A stretch of 64,000 nucleotides of DNA from Pelagihabitans sp963710535 (lineage in GTDB: Bacteria > Bacteroidota > Bacteroidia > Flavobacteriales > Flavobacteriaceae): contig CAVQAW010000001.1 in the NCBI GenBank assembly GCA_963710535.1, positions 1 through 64,000 on the forward strand. The letters are read 5' to 3'. Under the pieces are notes generated by a model, which saw nothing but the letters and a program-made list of their open reading frames with translations, ran no database searches and had not been told where the DNA came from. Made by a program: the position numbers and the translations under genes. Positions 28,061 to 36,088 of this stretch are shown here, piece by piece. How positions within the stretch are numbered: the first letter of the stretch is position 1; each line of letters starts with the position of its first letter.

Positions 28061-28944
28061 CAAAAATAGTCTATTGGTGTTCCTGCAACCTTGGGCCGAT
28101 ATACAAACAAGCCACCACTTAAGGGAAATTGTTTTAATTGTGCTTTGTTCAACCCACTTCTTGCAGTTGTAATATACAACGAATCGAGCAGTTTGCCGCC
28201 AAAACAACAGGAAGTTACATGAGGGGCGTCAACCCATACGCTTTCCAGGACCTTCCCAGTGTCGGGATCCCATCTCCGCACTTGATTGCCGCCCCAATGG
28301 CCGATCCATAATTTGTTCTCGACATCAATGCACATCCCGTCCGGACTTCCATAATCCTGCGGTACGGTGAAAGCTACCCGTTGGTTCGACAGGGAATCGG
28401 CAGAGGCATCGAAATCAAAGGCCATTATTTGAAATGTGGGCGAATCGATGTAATAAAATGTCTTACGATCGGTGGTCCATGCCATACCATTGGAGATGGC
28501 CGTTTCACGCACCAGGACGGCAGTATGTCGATTTTTGTGAACCCGATAGAGGTTTCCCGATTTCGGATGAAATTTTTTGTGCATGCTCCCGATCCAAAAA
28601 TGGCCATTGGGACTTACCTTGCCATCGTTGTAGCGCATTTCCGGATCGCTGTTTTCCAGCAGTCCCAACGCCGTCCATTTTCCCGAATGCATGTCGAATT
28701 CGGCCATTCCCGATTCAAGGGCCATCAAGAGGTTGCCATTGTTCATGGGAACGGCAGCGCCGACCATTTCGTCAAAAGACCAATTTGTATTTTTTCCGTG
28801 GTTAGGCTGATGACAGTGCAGTTGTTTCCCCTCAATATCGACCCAGAACAGCCGCGCCCTTTTCCAATCCCAAACAGGGCCTTCGCCCAAAGTAGCTTTG
28901 GCATCAAAAAGAAGTTCGGCATGGCCCATCCTTGGTTCCGACAT
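28060..28944 (-). CDS. SMP-30/gluconolactonase/LRE family protein
   Basis: A 294-residue six-bladed beta-propeller hydrolase of the SMP-30/gluconolactonase family. Visible: LGEGPVWDWKRARLFWVDIEGKQLH (metal Glu in GEGPVWD), AISNGMAWTTDRKTFYYIDS with the metal-binding Asn, and GSPDGMCIDVENKLWIGHWGGNQVRRWDP. Such enzymes hydrolyse sugar lactones produced by dehydrogenases, which fits the coupled SDR gene. No signal peptide, so it is likely cytoplasmic. Confidence 0.9.
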   Translation of the reverse strand: MSEPRMGHAELLFDAKATLGEGPVWDWKRARLFWVDIEGKQLHCHQPNHGKNTNWSFDEMVGAAVPMNNGNLLMALESGMAEFDMHSGKWTALGLLENSDPEMRYNDGKVSPNGHFWIGSMHKKFHPKSGNLYRVHKNRHTAVLVRETAISNGMAWTTDRKTFYYIDSPTFQIMAFDFDASADSLSNQRVAFTVPQDYGSPDGMCIDVENKLWIGHWGGNQVRRWDPDTGKVLESVWVDAPHVTSCCFGGKLLDSLYITTARSGLNKAQLKQFPLSGGLFVYRPKVAGTPIDYF

Positions 28945-29012
28945 GAAATGTTGAGGATTTGTATTAGGTTTCCAAATTTTTTTCTGGCCTGATCGGAACG
29001 ACCGCCGTTCGC

Positions 29013-30644
29013 CTATTTCAAGATGCCGGTATACTTGGTTTTGTTCGCGAGCAGCTCAGTGGCCGCCAATATGGCCTCATCGTTCTTAAGGTTATATTCG
29101 TAAAGCCCTTCCCTGTAAAAATAGCGCTTTACGATTTCATCCTTCAATTTCGACTGAATTTCATTTTGATAGGTTTCCAGGGCCGTAATCTTACTTTTAT
29201 CGAGATCGGACAACAAGGTTTTGATATCATTTTTGATGGCTTCGTTAAAAGTCACCTCTTGCCGCCCGCCCAATGCTTCCTTCAAGATCTTTTCCGTTTG
29301 GGTTTCGAACGTAAAGTTGCTTTGGGAAACAAAACTTTTGAACTGTTGGAAATCGCCGTCCGAAAATTGAAAGGCTTTGATATCTGGAAACTGGTGCTGG
29401 TAATAAAATGAAGTGGCGTAATCAAATATTACATTGCCGTTGATCAAGGCATTGGTGAGCTCATTGGCCTGGGTCGCATCGATTTCAACATCGGGTAGCA
29501 CCCCTCCGCCATCCTGGACTTTGCGGCCATTTCGGGTGGCAAAGTCCTTAAAACTGCTGGTTTTAATGGCATTGCCCTCTTCATCCCTGTTCCAATAATC
29601 CAGGGATTGTATACAGCGGCCGGAAGGCGTATAGTAGCGGCTGATCGTCACTTTTAACTGCGTGCCGTAGGTAAGCTTCAAAGGGCGCTGTACCAATCCC
29701 TTACCAAAAGTACGCGCCCCCATCACCACGGCGCGATCGAGGTCTTGGAGGCTTCCCGACACGATTTCACTGGCCGAGGCGCTGCCACCGTCGACCAGGA
29801 CCACCAAGGGAATCTCCGCGTCTTCGGGGCTGTTCCGGGTCTTATATTCTTGGTTGAATTTCTTTACTTTGGATTTTGTGGTAACGATCAGTTCGCCCTT
29901 GGGAACGAAAAGATTGGTTACGTTGATCGCTTCTGTGAGCAACCCCCCAGGATTGCCGCGGAGGTCGAGGATGATGCTCTGGGCACCTTTGCCTTTCAAG
30001 TCGTTCAGCGCCTCCTTGGTCTGCTCCGATGCCTTGGCATTGAATTTGTTCAGAACGATATAACCGGTTTCGTCATCGACCATGTGATAATAGGGTACTG
30101 CATCGACTTCCACTGCAGACCTGGTGATGATCGTGGTTTTGATTTCCCCTTGTCGCTTATAGGATACGTTCACCGCAGTATTGTTGGCCCCCTTGAGCAG
30201 CTCACTGGCATTGTCGTCGAAGGCGGACACCTCTATATCGCCAATTTTGATGATCTCGTCCCCCGCTTTTAGGCCTGCCTTGTCGGCCGGATAGTCTTTA
30301 TAGGGCTCAATGATCAACAGCTTGTCTTTGAAGGAACGCACCAAGGCCCCGATACCCGAGTATTCCCCGGCATTGTTGATTTTATATTCCTCCACGTCCT
30401 GCTCATTCAAGAACTTGGTGTAGGGGTCTAGATCGTCCAACATGTTCTTGATGGCGGTATCCATGAGTTCGGCAGGGTTGGTCTCGTCCACATAGTTCAT
30501 GTTGAGTTCTTTGAACAAGGTGGTAAAGATTTCGATCTGCTTGGCGATTTCGAAGAAATCACTCTTAAAACTACTGCCTGCCACCAAAAGACCTATGGCG
30601 AGGATCGGAACAATTATTTTTGCTTTAATCGATCTTTTCATCAT
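29013..30644 (-). CDS. S41 family C-terminal processing peptidase
   Basis: A 543-residue periplasmic serine protease. An N-terminal hydrophobic anchor (about residues 8-25) is followed by FLNEQDVEEYKINNAGEYSGIGALV, a PDZ domain (about 92-180), and the protease core with LDLRGNPGGLL. The catalytic Ser lies in DGGSASASEI (285-294) and the Lys in GARTFGKGLVQ (Lys315). It is chosen to start at ATG 30644 (a TTG lies at 30647). The start overlaps the rnpA stop by 20 bases, so the two are co-transcribed. It likely trims or degrades envelope proteins. Confidence 0.9.
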   Translation of the reverse strand: MMKRSIKAKIIVPILAIGLLVAGSSFKSDFFEIAKQIEIFTTLFKELNMNYVDETNPAELMDTAIKNMLDDLDPYTKFLNEQDVEEYKINNAGEYSGIGALVRSFKDKLLIIEPYKDYPADKAGLKAGDEIIKIGDIEVSAFDDNASELLKGANNTAVNVSYKRQGEIKTTIITRSAVEVDAVPYYHMVDDETGYIVLNKFNAKASEQTKEALNDLKGKGAQSIILDLRGNPGGLLTEAINVTNLFVPKGELIVTTKSKVKKFNQEYKTRNSPEDAEIPLVVLVDGGSASASEIVSGSLQDLDRAVVMGARTFGKGLVQRPLKLTYGTQLKVTISRYYTPSGRCIQSLDYWNRDEEGNAIKTSSFKDFATRNGRKVQDGGGVLPDVEIDATQANELTNALINGNVIFDYATSFYYQHQFPDIKAFQFSDGDFQQFKSFVSQSNFTFETQTEKILKEALGGRQEVTFNEAIKNDIKTLLSDLDKSKITALETYQNEIQSKLKDEIVKRYFYREGLYEYNLKNDEAILAATELLANKTKYTGILK

Positions 30645-31011
30645 CAACTTTGTTTATGAATTTCTCTAGAATTTTCTTAACATGCACCTCAATGGTCTGG
30701 TATTGGGGCATATCTTTCCCAAGGTATAAAAATAGGAACGCAAAGTTTCCCACACTATTGTTAAAAAGAATCGGTTTGTTCAATCGATAGGCCTCGCGCA
30801 GCAACCTCTTGATCCGGTTGCGCTTCACGGCACTCTTAAAGTTCTTCTTGGGCACAGTGACCCCGGTTTTGAACTTCACCTTTTCTTCCGGCCCGGTTTG
30901 GAGATAGATCAATTTTATGGGATAGGAGGTCACGGCCTTCCCTTCCACAAACAACCGATCGATCAGTTTTTTGCTTTTGAGTTTTTCTTTTTTGGGGAAA
31001 GTGAATGGCAT
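30625..31011 (-). CDS. rnpA: Ribonuclease P protein component
   Basis: A 128-residue basic protein that with RNase P RNA matures tRNA 5' ends. The start at ATG 31011 gives the standard flavobacterial N-terminus MPFTFPKKEKLKSKKLIDRLF; the in-frame upstream stretch is not RnpA-like. The RNR motif is clear in FKSAVKRNRIKRLLREAYRL. It overlaps the downstream S41 protease start by 20 bases. Confidence 0.93.
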   Translation of the reverse strand: MPFTFPKKEKLKSKKLIDRLFVEGKAVTSYPIKLIYLQTGPEEKVKFKTGVTVPKKNFKSAVKRNRIKRLLREAYRLNKPILFNNSVGNFAFLFLYLGKDMPQYQTIEVHVKKILEKFINKVDDEKID

Positions 31012-31018
31012 AATGGCG

Positions 31019-31026
31019 CAAAAGTA
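31019..31026 (-). promoter_or_regulatory. Putative -7 element upstream of rnpA
   Basis: Minus-strand TACTTTTG matches TAnnTTTG and ends 8 bases before the rnpA ATG. No -33 TTG is visible at the right spacing, so this is a weak call. Confidence 0.3.
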
Positions 31027-31128
31027 AACATAATACGCTTCTTCCGGATTATGATAATTGTCATAGTTGTCTTTATGCACGCTTGTTAAATTAGCCCGAA
31101 GTACCCATCATCCTCTAAAAACATATTC

Positions 31129-32979
31129 ATGGGCGAATTAAAAGTTGAAAAGTTGGCGGGAAGCGCCGCAAAAACAAAATACATCAATCACCTACTGCGC
31201 GATATCGCGGCCTTGGAACTGATGTTGGAACGGGACATGATCGAAAAATCGCCGACAAGGATAGGGGCAGAACAGGAATTTTGTTTGGTCGATGATTCCT
31301 GGGAACCGGCCAACACGGCCATGGAAATCCTGAAAAAACTCGATGACCCCAAATTCACTACCGAAGTGGCCCTTTATAATTTGGAAGTGAACCTAGACCC
31401 GCTGACGTTGACCGGGGATTGTTTTTCGAAAATGCACGGCGAATTGAACGGCTTATTGGAAAAGGCGAGAAAAATTGCCGAAAAACACGGATCGAAAGTA
31501 CTGCTGACGGGAATACTTCCCACCATCGACCAGCGGCATTTGACGGAGGCGTCGATGACCCCGCTAAAAAGATATCAGGTACTCGATAAAACCATAAGGG
31601 ATTTGAGGGGGGATCAAATTGAACTTCATATCAAGGGGGTCGATGAAATCAACCTGCATCACGATTCCATTCTTTTTGAAGGGTGCAATACCAGTTTCCA
31701 GGCACACTTGCAGATCGATGCTGACGATTTCGAAGATACCTACAATTGGGCGCAGACCATTGCCGGCCCGGTGCTTTCTATTTGTGCCAATTCCCCAATG
31801 CTTATGGGCCGTGAATTATGGCAGGAAACCAGGATCGCCCTCTTTACCCAGAGCGTGGATTCAAGGGCGAGCACCAATTTGCTCAATGAAAGGGAGGCCC
31901 GTGTCGGTTTTGGCAGGGATTGGGCCAAAGGCTCGGTGGCCGATTTTTATAAGGAAAGCGTGGTTCGTTTCAAGAGCTTGCTGAACGCCGATTTCGGCAC
32001 TGATAGCCTTACCGAGATGGAAAATGGCAAAGTGCCCAAACTAAAGGCGCTCCACCTGCACAACGGCACGGTTTACAAATGGAATCGGGTGTGTTATGGC
32101 GTCACGGCCGGGAAGCCCCATATCCGCATCGAAAATCGTTACATGCCTTCCGGACCGACCACCATGGACGAAATTGCCAACATGATGTTCTGGGTGGGAT
32201 TGATGCGGGCAAGACCCAAACAATACAACGATATCCGAAACAAGATCGACTTCAAGGATGTAAAAAGCAATTTTTACAATGCGGCACGCTATGGGACCGC
32301 CGCCCAGTTCTATTGGGAGGGCCGCCTCGTGCCCTGTAAGGAACTCTTGCTAGACGAACTGTTGCCGATGGCCTATCGCGGTCTGTACACGATGAACGTG
32401 TTGCCGGAAGATGCGGAAAAATATCTCTCGGTCATAGAAAACAGGATCAAGACCAGAAATGGTGCGCGCTGGATCGTGGAGAGCTATCGCAAACTGAAAA
32501 AGGAACACAAGACCCACGACGTACTTCACCTGCTCACCGCGGCCATGTACCAGCATGAGCGTAAGGGCTACGCGATCGATGCATGGGAATTGGCCCGCGG
32601 CAACGAATTTAGCTGGGATGCCAACAAGCGGAAAGTGAGGCAATTGATGAATACCGACATCATTTCTGCCCAAGAAGACGACAGTGCCGAACTGGTGCTC
32701 AAAATCATGTATTGGAAGAACATCCACCACCTTCCCATTATGGACGCCAAAATGGAGCTGGTAGGGTTACTCACCTGGACGGATGTCAAACATTTTATGG
32801 AGCAACCAAAAAGTGCTGAAAGAAGCATCCAAAAGATCATGAGAACAAAACTGGTCACAATCGATGCGGATGCCACGGTGAAGGAGGCCAAAGCATTGAT
32901 GGCGGCAAACCAGATCAATTGTTTGCCCGTTATGGGGAACCATAAGCTTGTGGGAATCCTGACCACAAAGGATGTATAG
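31129..32979 (+). CDS. GCS2-type amidoligase fused to a CBS pair
   Basis: A 616-residue cytoplasmic protein. The N-terminal two thirds are a glutamate-cysteine ligase family 2 (carboxylate-amine ligase) domain: RIGAEQEFCLVDDSWEP, EVALYNLEVNLDPLT, and HLHNGTVYKWNRVCYGVTAGKPHIRIENRYMPSG. These ligases make an amide bond using ATP. The C-terminal part holds two CBS motifs (LPIMDAKMELVGLLTWTDVK and LPVMGNHKLVGILTTKDV), which usually sense adenosine nucleotides and may control the ligase. The next gene, 15 bases downstream, is an aspartoacylase-like hydrolase, a pairing seen around GCS2-type amidoligases. The product is unknown; it is not evidently glutathione synthesis. Confidence 0.87.
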   Translation: MGELKVEKLAGSAAKTKYINHLLRDIAALELMLERDMIEKSPTRIGAEQEFCLVDDSWEPANTAMEILKKLDDPKFTTEVALYNLEVNLDPLTLTGDCFSKMHGELNGLLEKARKIAEKHGSKVLLTGILPTIDQRHLTEASMTPLKRYQVLDKTIRDLRGDQIELHIKGVDEINLHHDSILFEGCNTSFQAHLQIDADDFEDTYNWAQTIAGPVLSICANSPMLMGRELWQETRIALFTQSVDSRASTNLLNEREARVGFGRDWAKGSVADFYKESVVRFKSLLNADFGTDSLTEMENGKVPKLKALHLHNGTVYKWNRVCYGVTAGKPHIRIENRYMPSGPTTMDEIANMMFWVGLMRARPKQYNDIRNKIDFKDVKSNFYNAARYGTAAQFYWEGRLVPCKELLLDELLPMAYRGLYTMNVLPEDAEKYLSVIENRIKTRNGARWIVESYRKLKKEHKTHDVLHLLTAAMYQHERKGYAIDAWELARGNEFSWDANKRKVRQLMNTDIISAQEDDSAELVLKIMYWKNIHHLPIMDAKMELVGLLTWTDVKHFMEQPKSAERSIQKIMRTKLVTIDADATVKEAKALMAANQINCLPVMGNHKLVGILTTKDV

Positions 32980-32994
32980 CCGCACCTTCCATCC

Positions 32995-34212
32995 ATGACC
33001 GAAATAGCGAAGCATAAAGCGAAGGACATACGGCCGGCCCGGTTCATCGGACAGCTGCAAGGGAAGGCCAAAGGCCCTACCTTGTTGTTCTTCGGGGGCA
33101 TACACGGCAATGAAATGGCCGGGGTCAGGGCAATTGAAAAGGTTTTTAAGGTTCTGGGCCCACATGCCGATCAGGTCAAGGGATCGATTTACGGAATTCG
33201 GGGCAACATCCCCGCACAACTCAGCCAAAAACGTTTTTTGGACGATGACCTGAATCGCCTTTGGACCACGGAAGGGGTTGCGGCCATTTTGGGCAAGCCG
33301 GCCACGGAACGCAATGTGGAGGAATCCGAACTTTTTGAAATCAACGCCCTTCTTACCGAAGTGATCCGCAGCGAATCGCCCCCTTTCTATTTTATCGATT
33401 TCCATACCACTTCGGGCAAGAGCAGACCCTTCATCACCATTAACGATGCGCTGATCAACCGAAGGTTTTCCCTCCTTTTTCCGGTGCCCATCGTTTTGGG
33501 AATCGAAGAATACCTGGAAGGGCCACTGCTCAGCCTCATGAACGAGCAGGGCTATGTCTCGCTGGGATTTGAATCGGGCCAACATAGCGAATTGAACGCC
33601 GTAAGCAACGCTTATGCGTTCATGTGGTTGGGCCTGGTCTATGCAGAATGTATCCCAAAAACCCTGGTGCCCGATTTCGAAACTTTATATGGCCGGCTCC
33701 AAAAAGATGCCAGGGGCGATTCGGGTTTTTACGAGGTGACCTACCGACACCTATTGGCCGAAGGCACCGATTTTAAAATGCTGCCAGGCTTCACGAACTT
33801 TCAAAACGTGGAGAAGGGCACCGTGCTGGCCTTGCAGGACGGGAAGGAAATCAAGACCAAAAAAAGCAGCACCCTTTTTATGCCGCTCTATCAAAAACAG
33901 GGCAAGGAAGGATATTTTTTAATACGGCGCATTCCCAAATGGGCCTTGCGGGCTTCCACTATAGCAAGAAATCTCAAGATCGATGGGTGGCTCACCGTTT
34001 TGCCGGGAATCTCATGGAGCGATGAAAGGAAGGAACAACTGCTGGTGAACACCAGTATTGCCCGTTTCTTTACGAAGTCGTTTTTCCATGTGCTGGGTTA
34101 TCGAAGCATGACCCTGGGCAAGTCGAAAATGCTGATGCAGAACCGCGAGCGTACCGCCAAAAATGCGGATTATAAAAACGAGTGGTGGTTCAAAAACGGC
34201 AAAAAAGCCTAG
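32995..34212 (+). CDS. Succinylglutamate desuccinylase/aspartoacylase family protein
   Basis: A 405-residue zinc-dependent hydrolase. The zinc site is visible as His37-Gly-Asn-Glu40 in FFGGIHGNEMAG, followed by DDDLNRLW (84-90) and His137 in FYFIDFHTTSGKS. These enzymes cleave acyl-amino acid amides. The C-terminal half (from about residue 230) is family-specific. It starts 15 bases after the GCS2-CBS ligase, so ligase and hydrolase probably act on related compounds. Its TAG stop is part of CTAG, shared with the convergent M1 peptidase. Confidence 0.85.
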   Translation: MTEIAKHKAKDIRPARFIGQLQGKAKGPTLLFFGGIHGNEMAGVRAIEKVFKVLGPHADQVKGSIYGIRGNIPAQLSQKRFLDDDLNRLWTTEGVAAILGKPATERNVEESELFEINALLTEVIRSESPPFYFIDFHTTSGKSRPFITINDALINRRFSLLFPVPIVLGIEEYLEGPLLSLMNEQGYVSLGFESGQHSELNAVSNAYAFMWLGLVYAECIPKTLVPDFETLYGRLQKDARGDSGFYEVTYRHLLAEGTDFKMLPGFTNFQNVEKGTVLALQDGKEIKTKKSSTLFMPLYQKQGKEGYFLIRRIPKWALRASTIARNLKIDGWLTVLPGISWSDERKEQLLVNTSIARFFTKSFFHVLGYRSMTLGKSKMLMQNRERTAKNADYKNEWWFKNGKKA

Positions 34213-36080
34213 GGATTCGGTTGCCACACATTGTTTTCGGGATTGATGTCGGCCATCAACTGCGACGGGTCGATCAGCACGGCCTTGATCTGCTGCAAAG
34301 GCTTATCGATCACAAAACCATACGATTTGGAGGCCCATGCCCAATCTTCCAAAACGGTACGCTTCAGTTGGGGATATGGATTTTCCTTTTCGCCCCGCAT
34401 CATGCTCAAGGGCGCATAAAACGTTTCCTGGCTTCCGTCTTGGTAGACCACCAATAGATCGACGGGCATCGGCATCAATCCGAGACGCACCAGATCTACC
34501 TTGGTACGGTTTCCATCCGAAGCAACGGCCTCAATACCATAATCGATGGTGTTCGTGGTCTGTGTCCAGTCGGTGAGGTACCAATCGAGTTCCATATGGG
34601 ATACTTTTTCTGCCGTTCGCTTGATGTCGTTGGGCACCGGATGTTTGAATTTGAAGTCGCTATAGTATTTTCTAAGGGTTTCCATGAGTTTGTCCTGCCC
34701 GATCACATACCCCAGTTGGGCCAAAAAAACCGCCCCTTTGTTATAGGCAGATTGCCCATACGCAAAATTGAGTTCGTATCGGTCGGCATGGGTGGTCTGC
34801 GGCTGTTCTTTCCCGGAAAGCGCCAGGTTGTAATACCCCGAATAGATGTCCTCAAATGGAAAGGCCTTGTTTTCCTCCATAATTTCGTTCTTGCACAGGG
34901 TAGACACAAAAGAGGTAAAGCCCTCGTCCATCCATTCGTGCTTCGACTCATTGGTGGCCAGTACATGCTGAAACCAGGAATGCGCCATTTCATGTACCGT
35001 TACACTTACCAGGCTCCCATAGTTTCGACCTCCCGTAATCAAGGTGGCCATGGCATATTCCATGCCACCATCCCCCCCATGGATCACCGAATATTGCTCG
35101 TAAGGGTAAGGGCCTATATTTTGGTTGAAAAACTGCATAGCCGCTGCGGTCTTGGGCTGCAATTTTTTCCAATTCTCTATAATTTCAGGGTCGTTCTTGT
35201 ATAAAAAATGGAGCATGGGCCCATTTTCCACTTTTAGGGTATCGTGCAGGTAGTCGGGGTCGGCCGCCCACATAAAATCATGTACCATGGGGGCCTTGAA
35301 ATGCCAGGTAAGCGTTTTCCCTTTGATCTTGGCGACCTTGGTTCCGGGCGCCTCGTAGCCGTGACCTATTTCCTGTGGGTTCTGTAAATAACCACTACCA
35401 CCTACCACGTAGTTTTTGTCAAGGGTCAACTTCACGTCGAAATCGCCCCAAACCCCGTGAAACTCACGGGCGATATAAGGATCGGCATGCCATCCTTCAA
35501 AATCGTATTCCGCCAATTTGGGATACCATTGGCTCATTGAAAGGGCAACCCCTTCGGCATTGTCTCTTCCAGATCGCCTGATCTGTACCGGCACCTGCCC
35601 GTTGAAGTCCATATCAAAGGTGGTCTTACCGCCAGGCGGAATGGGCTGGGCCAGGTCTACCACCAAAACGGTGCCTTCCTCAACAGCGGAAACGGGCGCG
35701 CCATCCTGCTTCAGGGAAGTGGCGTGCAGATATCCGATCTCTGTCTCGGTAAGACCGGCGATACGGCTCTTTTTGTCTTTGGTGGTCATGCGGCTGTCGG
35801 GATCGGCAATGGATTGTAGGCGCATATCCATCTCACTTCCCGGCTGAAAAGCATTGAAGTAAAGATGGTAATAAACCCGCTCCAAGGTATCCGGGGAGTT
35901 GTTGGTATATACCAGCTTTTGGGTACCGTTGTACCGGAAACTTTCAACGTCTATGGCGACCTCCATGGTATAGTCGACATGTTGCTGCCAATAACAGGCA
36001 TTGTTCTGGGCATGTCCCCAATTCGATAGGGCCAAAAGCACGATCATGGCGCCGAGACCTTTCAAAATCCGATGTTTCAT
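34209..36080 (-). CDS. M1 family metallopeptidase
   Basis: A 623-residue secreted zinc aminopeptidase. A signal peptide (about 1-24, GAMIVLLALSNWGHAQ) is followed by the M1 N-terminal domain. The variant GAMEN motif is GGMEYA (338-343), and the zinc site is HEMAHSWFQH (His363, Glu364, His367) with Glu386 in MDEGFTSF. The stop codon overlaps the stop of the convergent aspartoacylase gene in a shared CTAG. It would cut N-terminal residues from peptides in the envelope. Confidence 0.92.
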   Translation of the reverse strand: MKHRILKGLGAMIVLLALSNWGHAQNNACYWQQHVDYTMEVAIDVESFRYNGTQKLVYTNNSPDTLERVYYHLYFNAFQPGSEMDMRLQSIADPDSRMTTKDKKSRIAGLTETEIGYLHATSLKQDGAPVSAVEEGTVLVVDLAQPIPPGGKTTFDMDFNGQVPVQIRRSGRDNAEGVALSMSQWYPKLAEYDFEGWHADPYIAREFHGVWGDFDVKLTLDKNYVVGGSGYLQNPQEIGHGYEAPGTKVAKIKGKTLTWHFKAPMVHDFMWAADPDYLHDTLKVENGPMLHFLYKNDPEIIENWKKLQPKTAAAMQFFNQNIGPYPYEQYSVIHGGDGGMEYAMATLITGGRNYGSLVSVTVHEMAHSWFQHVLATNESKHEWMDEGFTSFVSTLCKNEIMEENKAFPFEDIYSGYYNLALSGKEQPQTTHADRYELNFAYGQSAYNKGAVFLAQLGYVIGQDKLMETLRKYYSDFKFKHPVPNDIKRTAEKVSHMELDWYLTDWTQTTNTIDYGIEAVASDGNRTKVDLVRLGLMPMPVDLLVVYQDGSQETFYAPLSMMRGEKENPYPQLKRTVLEDWAWASKSYGFVIDKPLQQIKAVLIDPSQLMADINPENNVWQPNP

Positions 36081-36088
36081 ATCTTCAA

